64,000 nt of DNA from Rhizobium terrae. GTDB taxonomy: Bacteria; Pseudomonadota; Alphaproteobacteria; Rhizobiales; Rhizobiaceae. The notes beneath the pieces were generated by a model. That model saw only the letters and a program-made list of their open reading frames with translations. It was not told where the DNA came from and ran no database searches. Positions 36,951 to 49,158 of the stretch are shown piece after piece (within the stretch, counting starts at the first letter, position 1; every line of letters begins with the position of its first letter). The stretch spans positions 248,001 through 312,000 of the forward strand of contig NZ_QJKM01000009.1 in NCBI RefSeq assembly GCF_003425685.1, given 5' to 3'. A program made the position numbers and the translations under genes.

Positions 36951-37925
36951 TCACTCCGCCGCCACTGCCACCGGCTGGATGCCGGCGAGATAACGTTCGG
37001 CCTCGAGCGCTGCCATGCAGCCCATGCCGGCGGCCGTGATCGCCTGGCGGAACGTATCGTCGGTCACGTCGCCTGCGGCAAATACGCCCGGCACGTCGGT
37101 CGCGGTGGAGTCCGGCGCCGTCCACAGATAGCCGTTCGGCTTCATCTTCAGCTTACCCTTGAAGAGCTCCGTCGCCGGCGCATGGCCGATCGCGACGAAT
37201 ACGCCGTGGATCGGGAAATCGGTGATGGCTCCGGTCTGGGTATTGCGCAGCTTGACGCCTTCAACAGACGGCGGCAGCGGCGCCTTGGCGGGCTGGCCGG
37301 TGATTTCAGCGATCTCGGTGTTCCACAGAACCTTGACATTGGGGCGCTGGAAGAGGCGTTCCCGCAGGATCTTTTCCGAACGGAACGAGTCACGGCGATG
37401 CACGACCGTCACCGACTTGGCGATGTTCGACAGGTAGAGCGCTTCCTCGACGGCAGAATTGCCACCGCCGACCACGATCACGTCCTTGTTGCGATAGAAG
37501 AAACCGTCGCAGGTGGCGCAGGCGGAGACGCCAAAGCCCTGGAACTGCTGCTCGCTCTCGATGCCCAGCCATTTTGCCTTGGCGCCGGTCGAAATAATCA
37601 GCGTGTCGGCCATCCAGACCTGTCCGGAATCGGTGCGCACCGTGAAGGGCCGATGGTCGAGCTCGACTTCCGTCACGAGGTCGTTGACGATCTCGGCGCC
37701 CACATGGGTCGCCTGCTTCAGCATCTGCTCCATCAGCCAGGGACCCTGGATCGGATCGCCGAAGCCTGGATAGTTCTCGACATCCGTGGTGATCATCAAC
37801 TGGCCGCCCTGTTCAAGGCCGGCGATCAGCACCGGTTTCAGCATGGCGCGTGCCGCATAGATCGCGGCGGTATAGCCGGCGGGGCCGGACCCAATGATGA
37901 GAACCTCGGTATGACGGGCCGACAT
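36951..37925 (-). CDS. trxB: Thioredoxin reductase
   Basis: 324 aa from the ATG at 37925 (AAAGGA upstream). FAD motif GSGPAGYTAAIYAARA (about 11-26), redox-active disulfide SACATCDG (CATC, about 140-147), NADPH motif VGGGNSAVEEALYL (about 158-171) and the C-terminal GVFAAGDVTDDTFRQA. It reduces thioredoxin with NADPH. The oxidative-stress link fits the downstream partner lsrB. Confidence 0.97.
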   Translation of the reverse strand: MSARHTEVLIIGSGPAGYTAAIYAARAMLKPVLIAGLEQGGQLMITTDVENYPGFGDPIQGPWLMEQMLKQATHVGAEIVNDLVTEVELDHRPFTVRTDSGQVWMADTLIISTGAKAKWLGIESEQQFQGFGVSACATCDGFFYRNKDVIVVGGGNSAVEEALYLSNIAKSVTVVHRRDSFRSEKILRERLFQRPNVKVLWNTEIAEITGQPAKAPLPPSVEGVKLRNTQTGAITDFPIHGVFVAIGHAPATELFKGKLKMKPNGYLWTAPDSTATDVPGVFAAGDVTDDTFRQAITAAGMGCMAALEAERYLAGIQPVAVAAE

Positions 37926-38217
37926 GAGCAATTCCTTTCAGAGACCGATCGCAAAGTTTTCCACCTCCCATATAGGGAGTCGATTTTCGGTCTGCGGCTT
38001 TAAAGCGCCATCTAAGAGTGATCCATGCATCAATGCAAGGGCAGCCTTGCATTAACAACAGATCAGTTGGCATGGAAGCCTCGTCCGTGCATCGCCGGAT
38101 GTAATTCCCCGTCATGCGGGAGATTAATTTCACTACAGGCATGGCAACGCCGCCGCCCGAGCTTGTTTCAGCGTTTATTTACCATTAGTGGACCTCCTGG
38201 GGATAAGGGGAACATCA

Positions 38218-38904
38218 ATGGTCATCAATTCAAGCCGGGTCTGGTTGGACCGCGAGCTGACGGAATTTGCCGCCACATTGGCGGACAATGCTTTGGTTCT
38301 GGATGCAGGGGCGGGATCGCAGAAATATTCCGGGAAATTCCTGCGACAGCGTTACGAAGCAGCTGATTTCGAAAAGGTCGACAAACCTTACGCCAAGAGC
38401 ACTTACGTGTGCGATCTGCGGGCCATTCCTGTCGAAGACCAGCGGTTCGACGCGATCATCTTCACTCAGGTGATGGAACATCTTCCCGAACCGCAGATGG
38501 TGCTGGCGGAATTCAACCGGATATTGAAGCCGGGCGGCAGGATATTCTTCTCGGCGCCGCTTTGCTTCGAGGAGCATGAAAAACCCTACGATTTTTATCG
38601 CTATACGCAGTTTGCCCTGCGCTACCTGTTCGACAAGGCGGGCTTCGAGGTCACCGATCTGCGCTGGCTGGAAGGCTTCATGGGCACAGCGGCGCATCTG
38701 CTTCGGTATCTCGGCAAATGCTTTCCACGCACGCCGGCAGGGTATGGGGGAGGCGTTACGGGCGCCGCATTGTTGATAATTTTCCAGTTTATCGCCCTGC
38801 AAATCCGTTTGGTCTCCTCATTGGCGCGTCTTGCTGATATCAGGCATCGCTACACATGCCGTGGAATGCCGCTGAACTACATGGCCGTCCTGGTCAAGCG
38901 CTGA
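38218..38904 (+). CDS. SAM-dependent methyltransferase (class I)
   Basis: 228 aa from the ATG at 38218, with AAGGGGAA upstream; a GTG at 38188 is possible. SAM motif VLDAGAGSQKYSG (about 26-38), acidic loop YVCDLRAIP, and FDAIIFTQVMEHLPEP (about 79-94), then LKPGGRIFFSAPL. A hydrophobic C-terminal segment (ALLIIFQFIALQIRL) suggests membrane association. It sits beside Lrp and LPS-core glycosyltransferase genes, so a sugar or lipid substrate is plausible but unproven. Confidence 0.88.
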   Translation: MVINSSRVWLDRELTEFAATLADNALVLDAGAGSQKYSGKFLRQRYEAADFEKVDKPYAKSTYVCDLRAIPVEDQRFDAIIFTQVMEHLPEPQMVLAEFNRILKPGGRIFFSAPLCFEEHEKPYDFYRYTQFALRYLFDKAGFEVTDLRWLEGFMGTAAHLLRYLGKCFPRTPAGYGGGVTGAALLIIFQFIALQIRLVSSLARLADIRHRYTCRGMPLNYMAVLVKR

Positions 38905-38959
38905 AAAGCGCTGTTCCGGCGGGAAGGCGGCAAGGACAGAAAGAAGACTGGAGAGCCGG

Positions 38960-39430
38960 ATGACCGCTCGTTTCGAGCTCGACGCCATCGATATCAAGAT
39001 CCTACGCGAGCTGCAGGCGGACGGACGAATGACCAATGTCGAGCTTGCCGAAAGAGTCGGTATTTCCGCTCCTCCCTGCCTGCGCCGGGTGCGCAAGCTC
39101 GAAGAAGCGGGGATCATCGAAGGGTATCACGCGCTGCTCAATGGGCCGAAACTCGGCTTCGACCTCGTCGCCTTCTGCATGGTGGGGCTGAAGCGCCAGT
39201 CGGACGCGGACCTGAAGGCGTTCGCGGCCAAAGTGCAGCAATGGCCGCTGGTGCGCGAGGCCTGGATGGTGAACGGCGACAGCGATTTCCTGCTGCGCTG
39301 CGCGGCCCAGAACCTCACCGTCTTCCAGGATTTCGTCATCGAGGTGCTGACGGCGGACGAACATGTGGACACGGTGCGCACCATGCTGACGATCCGGCAG
39401 GTGAAGCAGCTCGGGCTGGTGGAAATCTGA
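38960..39430 (+). CDS. Lrp/AsnC-family regulator
   Basis: 156 aa. N-terminal helix-turn-helix: MTNVELAERVGISAPPCLRR (about 24-43), then the RAM ligand-binding domain (about 70-150) with MVNGDSDFLLRCAAQNL. Lrp-like proteins sense amino acids and form octamers. In Sinorhizobium an lrp homologue is the neighbour of lpsD and trxB, as here. It is followed 6 nt later by a glycosyltransferase gene and may be co-transcribed. Confidence 0.93.
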   Translation: MTARFELDAIDIKILRELQADGRMTNVELAERVGISAPPCLRRVRKLEEAGIIEGYHALLNGPKLGFDLVAFCMVGLKRQSDADLKAFAAKVQQWPLVREAWMVNGDSDFLLRCAAQNLTVFQDFVIEVLTADEHVDTVRTMLTIRQVKQLGLVEI

Positions 39431-39436
39431 GGTCCC

Positions 39437-40261
39437 ATGTCCAGGCCCCCCAACTCCAGGCTCCCGATCTCTGCTTTCATCATCTGCCAGAACGAGGAGG
39501 CCTATCTCGGCAACTGCATCGAGAGCCTCATCGATTTTGCCGAGATCGTTATCGTCGATTCCGGGTCGACGGATGGCACGGTGGCCCTCATCCACTCCTA
39601 CGTTGAGAAGGGTTTTCCGATCCGGCTGTTTCACGAAAAATGGCGCGGTTATGCGGGCCAGAAGCAGTTCGCCCTGGAGCAGTGCCGGGAAGCCTGGTGC
39701 TTCAACATCGATTCGGACGAGCGGCTCGATGCGCCGCTGCGCAAGCTTCTGCCGGAGCTGATCGAGGCGCCGGGCGACATCGTCGGCTGGCGCGTCGCAA
39801 GGCGCCCCTATCTCATTGGTTACGGCTACACTCCGGAACACGTCAAGGAGCGAAAGAACCTCCGCCTCATCCGCAGGGGAAGCGGCGCCTACGACCTGAG
39901 CCAGGCGGTGCATGAGGGGATCGTGCCGCAGGGGCGGGTCGAGAAGGCGAGGGCCGGCAGCCTGCTGCACTATCGGCCGCTGATCATCGACGAACAGATC
40001 CTCAAGGAAAACAAATATTCGACGCTGAAGGCGGACCAGCAGGCTGCAGCCGGCAAGAAGCCGAAGGTCATCAAGCTGGTCTTCTCGCCCTGGCTCTATT
40101 TCCTGCGGCTCTATTTCAAGAATGGCCTGTGGCGCTGCGGCACGTCCGGTTTCGTCGAGGCGATGACGGGCGCGGTCTATGCATTTCTCACCCAGGCCAA
40201 GCTCTATCAGCGGCAGGCGCTGAAGGAGCGGCCGAATTTCGACGATTCCCAGAACAGATAG
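39437..40261 (+). CDS. lpsD: LPS-core glycosyltransferase, family 2 (LpsD-like)
   Basis: 274 aa. GT-A fold of the KdtX/WaaE type: FIICQNEEAYLGNCIES (about 14-30), IVDSGSTDGT (about 37-46), and the metal-binding DxD in FNIDSDERLD (about 90-99). A hydrophobic stretch (VFSPWLYFLRLYF) near 215 suggests membrane contact. Gene name follows its position in the S. meliloti lpsBED-lrp cluster; the acceptor sugar is not deducible. Confidence 0.85.
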   Translation: MSRPPNSRLPISAFIICQNEEAYLGNCIESLIDFAEIVIVDSGSTDGTVALIHSYVEKGFPIRLFHEKWRGYAGQKQFALEQCREAWCFNIDSDERLDAPLRKLLPELIEAPGDIVGWRVARRPYLIGYGYTPEHVKERKNLRLIRRGSGAYDLSQAVHEGIVPQGRVEKARAGSLLHYRPLIIDEQILKENKYSTLKADQQAAAGKKPKVIKLVFSPWLYFLRLYFKNGLWRCGTSGFVEAMTGAVYAFLTQAKLYQRQALKERPNFDDSQNR

Positions 40262-40262
40262 G

Positions 40263-41297
40263 ATGCCCGAACCGATGAAGGTTCATCATTACCATTTCGG
40301 CAAGGACGGCGGCGCGGAAAAGTTCTTCGTGCATCTGGTCGGGGCACTCGGCCGTCGCGGCGTCGAGCAGTCGGCGGTCATCCGACCGGACCGCATCTGG
40401 CGCAAGGATATCGAACCTTACGCGAAGGTCACCGAGAGCAATTTCCGCAACCTCTCGCCGGAGCGGCTGCTTTTGCCGATCAAGGTGAGCATGGCGGCGA
40501 AAAGGGAAAAGCCGGACGCGCTGTTTTCCTGGGCGACGCGGGCGAGCCGGCTGATGCCGGCCTACAAGGGTTGCATCAAGCTCTCGCGGCTCGGCGACTA
40601 TCCGACCAATCTCAGTTATTTCAAGAATACCGACATCCTGGTCTGCAACACGCCCGGCATCGGCGACCATGTGCGGAAGATCGGCTGGACGCGCGGCGTC
40701 GAGGTGATTTCCAACTTCACCGATACCGACGCGGTGACACCGGCCGCGCGCGCCTCAGCGGATACGCCGGAGGGCGTGCCGGTGGTGATGACCATGGGCC
40801 GGTTCGTGAAGCGCAAGCGGTTCCACACCCTGATCGAGGCGATGGTTTCGGTGCCGGACGCCTATCTTTGGATCGCCGGCGACGGAGAGGAGCGGGACGC
40901 GCTCGAGGCGCTGGTGCGCGAGCGCGGGATGACCGGACGGGTGCGCTTCCTCGGCTGGCAGAAGGATACGCGGCCTTATGTGGCGGCTGCCGATATCTTC
41001 GTCATGCCGTCGAGCCACGAACCGCTCGGCAACGTGATCCTGGAGGCCTGGGCGCAGAAAAGACCGGTCGTTTCCTCACGGTCGGAGGGGCCGAACTGGT
41101 TCATGCGCGACGGCGAAAACGGCCTGCTGGTGGATATCGACGACACGGCGGGCTTTTCTCGGGCGATTTCGCAGTTGATTGGCGACAGGACGCTTGCAGC
41201 GACGGTTGCCGAAGGCGGTTATGCGACGCTGATGCGGCAGTTCTCCGAAGAGGCGGTGGCCGGCGCCTATATCGAACTTTTCAAGCGGAAGCCCTGA
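40263..41297 (+). CDS. lpsE: LPS-core glycosyltransferase, family 4 (LpsE-like)
   Basis: 344 aa. GT-B fold: N-terminal acceptor domain with FGKDGGAEKFFVHL (about 11-24), C-terminal nucleotide-sugar domain with GRFVKRKRFHTLIEA (about 178-192) and the retaining ExxxxxxxE motif in HEPLGNVILEAW (about 257-268). Starts 1 nt after the upstream glycosyltransferase stop, so the two are one operon. Convergent with lpsB, 15 nt apart. Confidence 0.87.
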   Translation: MPEPMKVHHYHFGKDGGAEKFFVHLVGALGRRGVEQSAVIRPDRIWRKDIEPYAKVTESNFRNLSPERLLLPIKVSMAAKREKPDALFSWATRASRLMPAYKGCIKLSRLGDYPTNLSYFKNTDILVCNTPGIGDHVRKIGWTRGVEVISNFTDTDAVTPAARASADTPEGVPVVMTMGRFVKRKRFHTLIEAMVSVPDAYLWIAGDGEERDALEALVRERGMTGRVRFLGWQKDTRPYVAAADIFVMPSSHEPLGNVILEAWAQKRPVVSSRSEGPNWFMRDGENGLLVDIDDTAGFSRAISQLIGDRTLAATVAEGGYATLMRQFSEEAVAGAYIELFKRKP

Positions 41298-41312
41298 GCG
41301 GCGCCGGTCCGC

Positions 41313-42401
41313 TTACCTGATGCTGCGGTAGACGTTGCCGAGGCGCTTTGCCTCGCCTTCGATGCTGAAGTTCTCGATCGCATGGGCGCGGGAATGGGCG
41401 GCTGCCGCCTGTCGGCGACCGTCCTCATCCATGAAGAGGGCGGCGGCCTCGGCCATGGCGTCAAGGCTGTCGCGGGCGATGATCGTGCCGGTTTCTGCAT
41501 CCCCTGTAACCAGGAGTTCCGGAAAGGCGCCGACATCGGTGGCGATCACCGGTACGCCGGTCGCCATGGCTTCGAGCGGCGTCAATCCAAAACCTTCCCA
41601 ACGTTGCGGGGCGATGAAGAGATCGAGGGTGCGGTACCACTCGTTGATGTCCGTGTGTTCGCCGACGAACAGGATGCGGTTGGCAAGGCCGGCGGCCTTG
41701 ACCTTGTGCTTCAGGCCGTTTTCGAATTCGACATGCTTGCTCGTGGCACGGCCGGCGACGATCGCGATCCAGCCGGGCCGTGACGGCAGCAGCCGGATCA
41801 TCGACTCCACGAAGAGGTCCGTCCCTTTCTGGCGCCGCACCCGGCCGAAACAGCCGATGATCTTCATATCCGGATCGAGGCCGCGCAGGCGTTTCGCCTC
41901 CGCCTTGTCCGCCGGCGGTGAGAAGCGGTCGGTATCGATGCCGTGCAGGATGACCGTGTTGCGGACGGTCAGGTAATCGGCGGTCCTGCCGCAGACGGCG
42001 ATCACGCCGTCCATCCTCGAAATCAGCCATTTCGTCCAGCGGGTATGCCTGCGCTGCGAGGCCGAGGTGAAGACGATCTTCAGCGGCATCCGCAAGACGT
42101 CGCGCATAAAGATCGCCGGCAGCATCTCGACGTTGCGGCGGGCGTGCCAGATGCGAAAGCGTCTGCCGCGGGGAGGGCGCCAGAGAGCAAACAAATCGCG
42201 ATAACGGATATGCGGCAGGTCAGCGGGTAGGCCGGGGCCAAGTGCTGCGACCTTCTGGCCGAGCGAGCGCTGCACGGGGATCAACTGGATGATGGTTGAC
42301 GTGACGCCGGAGAGGCGCCGCTTGAAATTCGGCGCGATGACCTCGACGTCACGGATATCGACAATGGCGGGATCGCCGTTTTTACCCCCCCGGTTTTCCA
42401 A
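41313..42401 (-). CDS. lpsB: LPS-core mannosyltransferase, family 4 (LpsB/LpcC-like)
   Basis: 362 aa. The N-terminus APNFKRRLSGVTSTIIQL (about 24-41) is typical of rhizobial LpsB/LpcC, which add a core mannose. C-terminal motif ExxxxxxxE in WEGFGLTPLEAMATGVPV (about 273-290). Start is odd: the only in-frame start is a TTG at 42401, and the coding strand there runs through GGAAAACCGGGGGGG, a seven-G tract. Slippage in this tract would shift the frame. It follows greA by 6 nt on the minus strand, as in S. meliloti. Confidence 0.9.
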   Translation of the reverse strand: MENRGGKNGDPAIVDIRDVEVIAPNFKRRLSGVTSTIIQLIPVQRSLGQKVAALGPGLPADLPHIRYRDLFALWRPPRGRRFRIWHARRNVEMLPAIFMRDVLRMPLKIVFTSASQRRHTRWTKWLISRMDGVIAVCGRTADYLTVRNTVILHGIDTDRFSPPADKAEAKRLRGLDPDMKIIGCFGRVRRQKGTDLFVESMIRLLPSRPGWIAIVAGRATSKHVEFENGLKHKVKAAGLANRILFVGEHTDINEWYRTLDLFIAPQRWEGFGLTPLEAMATGVPVIATDVGAFPELLVTGDAETGTIIARDSLDAMAEAAALFMDEDGRRQAAAAHSRAHAIENFSIEGEAKRLGNVYRSIR

Positions 42402-42407
42402 AGGCGA

Positions 42408-42884
42408 TCAGCCCCAGGAAACGGCGAGAATCTCGTAGGCCTTGGAGCCGCCGGGCGCGACGACCTCGATGGAATCACCCTTTTCCTTGCCGATCATGGC
42501 GCGCGCGATCGGCGAGGAGATCGAAATGCGGCCGGCCTTCACGTCGGCTTCCTGGTCGCCGACGATCTGATAGATCTTCTCTTCGTCGGTGTCCTCGTCG
42601 ACGAGCTTGACGGTCGCACCGAACTTGATCTTCGAACCGGACATCTTGGACAGGTCGATCACTTCAGCGCGGGCCGTCAGGTCCTCAAGCTCGGTGATGC
42701 GGCCTTCGTTGTGGCTCTGGGCCTCCTTGGCGGCATGGTACTCGGCATTTTCCGAGAGGTCGCCATGGGCGCGCGCTTCGGCAATTGCCTCGATGATACG
42801 GGGACGCTCTTCCTGCTGGCGCCAGCGCAGTTCTTCCTGCAGCTTGGCAAAACCGTTCTGCGTCATCGGTACCTTTTCAACCAT
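42408..42884 (-). CDS. greA: Transcript cleavage factor GreA
   Basis: 158 aa from the ATG at 42884 (GAAGGAC upstream), the standard GreA length. N-terminal coiled coil with the catalytic acidic tip ([14 protein letters not shown], about 33-46, Asp and Glu present) and C-terminal FKBP-like domain ([20 protein letters not shown]). It rescues backtracked RNA polymerase. Its leader contains a terminator-like hairpin. Confidence 0.97.
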   Translation of the reverse strand: MVEKVPMTQNGFAKLQEELRWRQQEERPRIIEAIAEARAHGDLSENAEYHAAKEAQSHNEGRITELEDLTARAEVIDLSKMSGSKIKFGATVKLVDEDTDEEKIYQIVGDQEADVKAGRISISSPIARAMIGKEKGDSIEVVAPGGSKAYEILAVSWG

Positions 42885-42924
42885 TTTCTTGTCCTTCAGG
42901 CGTGTGCCCGCGGATGCCGCGGAC

Positions 42925-42962
42925 ACAAAAAGAAACAGGTTCCGGAGTAAAACTTCGGAACC
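42925..42962 (-). promoter_or_regulatory. Terminator-like hairpin in the greA leader
   Basis: Minus strand: GGTTCCG (42962-42956), an 11-nt loop, CGGAACC (42944-42938), then TGTTTCTTTTTGT. It lies about 40 nt before the greA ATG. A second GC-rich palindrome (GTCCGCGG...CCGCGGGCAC) follows. A -10-like TATAGT is visible further upstream (about 42986-42991). In E. coli the greA leader also terminates early to give the GraL sRNA. Confidence 0.55.
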
Positions 42963-43184
42963 ATCGCAAAATCAGAATTTAGGTCACTATAACAGATTTT
43001 CGACAGCGGTTGCTAGGAATTTCGAAACTCTGTCAGGGAGGGCCTTCACGAACAGTATCTGACGGGAAGGGGATTCATTTGTCAATGACTTGACGCCCGA
43101 AAAAGAACATTCAGCGAACATTTCAATGGGGGAACAGGAGAGTCGATCGTAACGGAGGAGGGGGCGGATGTTGTTTGTCACAGG

Positions 43185-43228
43185 TCCACCGTCCTGCTGC
43201 GGCTTCCCGCCTCGAGCAGGAGGGTGGA
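43185..43228. other. Stable hairpin in the greA-DUF2235 gap
   Basis: TCCACC and CCTGCT (43185-43198) pair with AGCAGG and GGTGGA (43215-43228) around a 16-nt loop. No T-run follows on either strand. The 411-nt interval 42885-43295 otherwise holds only the greA promoter and leader. Confidence 0.4.
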
Positions 43229-43295
43229 GGAGCGCATACTGTTCCGGAAAGACGTGGGCCGGATCGGCCCCCATAAAGGAAGAACGAGCTCGTCC

Positions 43296-44483
43296 TCAGG
43301 GCACGAGCTGGAAATTGGTGGGTAGATTGGCTGGCCTGTAGGTGCCGGCAGCCTGGCGCGTCTGGACGGATTCATGGATGAGCGCGTCCTCCGGGATCAG
43401 CCGGGGATCGACGCAGGGAATATAATACCCCCCGGCTGCATCGCGTTTGCGCCAGGAGGTTTGGGGAACCTTGCGCGGGAAACATTCCACGACGCGCCAC
43501 GCCGCGTTCATGGAATCATGCAACGGGGTCAGCGGATCGAGCGGTGCATAGTCGGTCGCGCCTTCGCCGAGGACGATCTTGCTGATGACATCATCCTTAT
43601 AGTGCAGGCCGGTCGGCCGGGTTTCCCGGATCATCCAGTCCAGGGGGATCTTGATCTCGCCGCTTTCCTTTTCCGGATAACCGCCGCCCACATCGCAATG
43701 GAAACCTGCGAACCAGACCTCCCTGGCGTTCTGAGGACCCTTGGGCGGAGCAAAGGGGTTGCCGCGATAGACCTGGCCGGGTGTCCAATGTTCAGGCCTG
43801 AACATGGTCCGGCGCTCGTCTATTGCAAGGGCATGACGGACCCATTCGACGCTCGGATTGCGGTGCGTGAAGGGATGGGTCTTCAATTGCAGCCGGCCAT
43901 GGCCTGTCTCGATCATCGAGGCAACGGTATCGAACAGGCCGAGGAGCTTTATGGGCGGTCGGTCGTTGTCGAGCATGCGCTCATAAAGGCGCATGCCGGC
44001 GAAGGGCGAGGCATCGTCCCCGGTCGCTGCGCTAGGTTGTTCCGGGATATCCTTGTAGGTTCGATAGGCGTAATCGACCAGATTGAGGTGGTGGCGCGAA
44101 ACCAGCCCGAACGCGTGGATGAAGCCAGCTAGCACCCTGGCGGTATAGGCGCCGCGGCTGAAGCCGAACAGGTATATGCGGTCCCGATCGGGGTGGCGGC
44201 CATTTTCGACCGGCCCGCAATCGTAGTTCTCGACGAGGAAGCGATAGGCTTCCTTGACGTTGTGATCGAGACCCCAGCCGGTCGCAAGGCCCCACACCTC
44301 GGCGGCGTCCCGTGCCAAGGAAGACCAGCTCTCGTCCGCTCCGAACGTGCCGACACCGGGGTCGTAGTAGACGATCTGCCTTTCGGACCGCTCCAGCGTG
44401 CCGAAGAGGCGCAGGATGTTGGTTCGGTTGGCCTTGATCTGATTGGAAGTGCCATCCAACAGAATAACGATATTCTTGCCCAT
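43296..44483 (-). CDS. DUF2235 alpha/beta-hydrolase-like protein
   Basis: 395 aa from the ATG at 44483. Opens MGKNIVILLDGTSNQIKANR, typical of DUF2235. The nucleophile elbow is GFSRG in YLFGFSRGAYTARVLAG (about 111-127), followed by HHLNLVDYAYRTYK; a catalytic Asp/His pair is likely in FDTVAS and FHCDVGGGYPE. DUF2235 includes the Tle1 phospholipase effectors of type VI secretion, but no secretion or immunity gene is next to it. It sits between carB and greA, where many rhizobia have nothing or small genes. Confidence 0.88.
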   Translation of the reverse strand: MGKNIVILLDGTSNQIKANRTNILRLFGTLERSERQIVYYDPGVGTFGADESWSSLARDAAEVWGLATGWGLDHNVKEAYRFLVENYDCGPVENGRHPDRDRIYLFGFSRGAYTARVLAGFIHAFGLVSRHHLNLVDYAYRTYKDIPEQPSAATGDDASPFAGMRLYERMLDNDRPPIKLLGLFDTVASMIETGHGRLQLKTHPFTHRNPSVEWVRHALAIDERRTMFRPEHWTPGQVYRGNPFAPPKGPQNAREVWFAGFHCDVGGGYPEKESGEIKIPLDWMIRETRPTGLHYKDDVISKIVLGEGATDYAPLDPLTPLHDSMNAAWRVVECFPRKVPQTSWRKRDAAGGYYIPCVDPRLIPEDALIHESVQTRQAAGTYRPANLPTNFQLVP

Positions 44484-44578
44484 AGCTGATTTCCCCGGAT
44501 GCCGGTCGAACGGTAGCATCCAGAGGAACGATTCTCAACTTATGGGCGATCACGCGGCGTGCGATGCGGGATCGGCCC

Positions 44579-48064
<3,486 letters not shown>

Positions 48065-48219
48065 GGTCTCTATCCGCTTCTTTTCCTGCGCGAAAAGCCG
48101 GCACGGTGTGGTGGGCACCGGTCGGGTCGCGCGTCTATACGTCTTTTCAGGCTAGACGCGGCTTATAGGCAAATGTGTCGGCGAATGTAACCCCATAAAT
48201 CAGCAAATCGACAGAATCC

Positions 48220-49056
48220 TTAAAGGTGTCCGAAGCGTAGCCTGACGGCTTCCAGATTGGGGCGGCTTACCGGGATTTCAGTGCCGTCCTTCGTGATCAC
48301 GAAAAGCTTGCCGTTGTCGCGCTTGAACTTTTCCACATACGCATCCGCCACCCAGTGAGAGCGGTGAACCTGCAGGCCGGGAGTGCCGCCGAGCTCCTTC
48401 AGGGCGTCGGCGAAGCGCATGAGGACGAGTTCGTGACCGCGGGTCGTCACCACGTGGGTATAGTGGTCCTCTATGGAAAGGCGGACGAGCGGTCCGCGAT
48501 TCTGTGGTTTGAGGCGAGCGAGGATTTCAGGCTCGGAGCGCCGTGAAGCGGCTTGCTCGGGGGCCGGCGAGGGCTCGGCTGCCGAAACGGCGGGGGAGGC
48601 GGCCGGCACCGAGGCCTCGGCGATCTGACGGTGCATGGCCATGTAGGTCAGGAGACAGAAGAGGGCGCAGAGCGGCAAGGCGAACAGCGCCCGGTGCAAA
48701 CCGCTATCCATTTCTGTCCAGTATCCGCGGAAGGCGTAGTCGATGACGCCGAGCGCGAAGCCGATCGGCAGGGCGGCGATAAGCGAGCCGATCATCATGC
48801 GGGCGAGCGTATGGTTCAGGTGCTTGCGCAAGAGCACTTCCGCGACGATGGCAAGCGTGATCGCGATCGCCCAGGTGACGGTGTGGACGATCAGCCAGTA
48901 GCCGAACCGGACGCCGAGCGTCATCTTCTCCAAAGTGCCATAGGGGCCGCTGACGACGAAGATCAGGACGACGAGCGCGAAGGTCGTCCAGAAGCGCCGG
49001 GAGCGGGCGAAAAGCTGCAATTCACGAAGCGTGGAATTCAAGAACGGGTGATTCAC
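48220..49056 (-). CDS. Membrane-bound LytTR-type DNA-binding regulator
   Basis: 278 aa. Four predicted membrane helices in residues 20-145, a Pro/Ala/Glu-rich linker (about 150-180), then a C-terminal LytTR domain: SIEDHYTHVVTTRGHELVLM (about 195-214) and LQVHRSHWVADAYVEKF (about 229-245). LytTR domains bind two repeats in promoter DNA. The membrane part has no known ligand. Located upstream of carB on the minus strand and divergent from a DUF2306-like gene. Confidence 0.9.
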   Translation of the reverse strand: MNHPFLNSTLRELQLFARSRRFWTTFALVVLIFVVSGPYGTLEKMTLGVRFGYWLIVHTVTWAIAITLAIVAEVLLRKHLNHTLARMMIGSLIAALPIGFALGVIDYAFRGYWTEMDSGLHRALFALPLCALFCLLTYMAMHRQIAEASVPAASPAVSAAEPSPAPEQAASRRSEPEILARLKPQNRGPLVRLSIEDHYTHVVTTRGHELVLMRFADALKELGGTPGLQVHRSHWVADAYVEKFKRDNGKLFVITKDGTEIPVSRPNLEAVRLRFGHL

Positions 49057-49158
49057 GAAGTTTATCCGTCGTCTGCGCCATTCCGGTTGAGGACAGGCCA
49101 GTCATGGCGGAAACCGGCGGCAACTTCAATCTTCCGATAATTTCCGCAGGTGCTCTTC

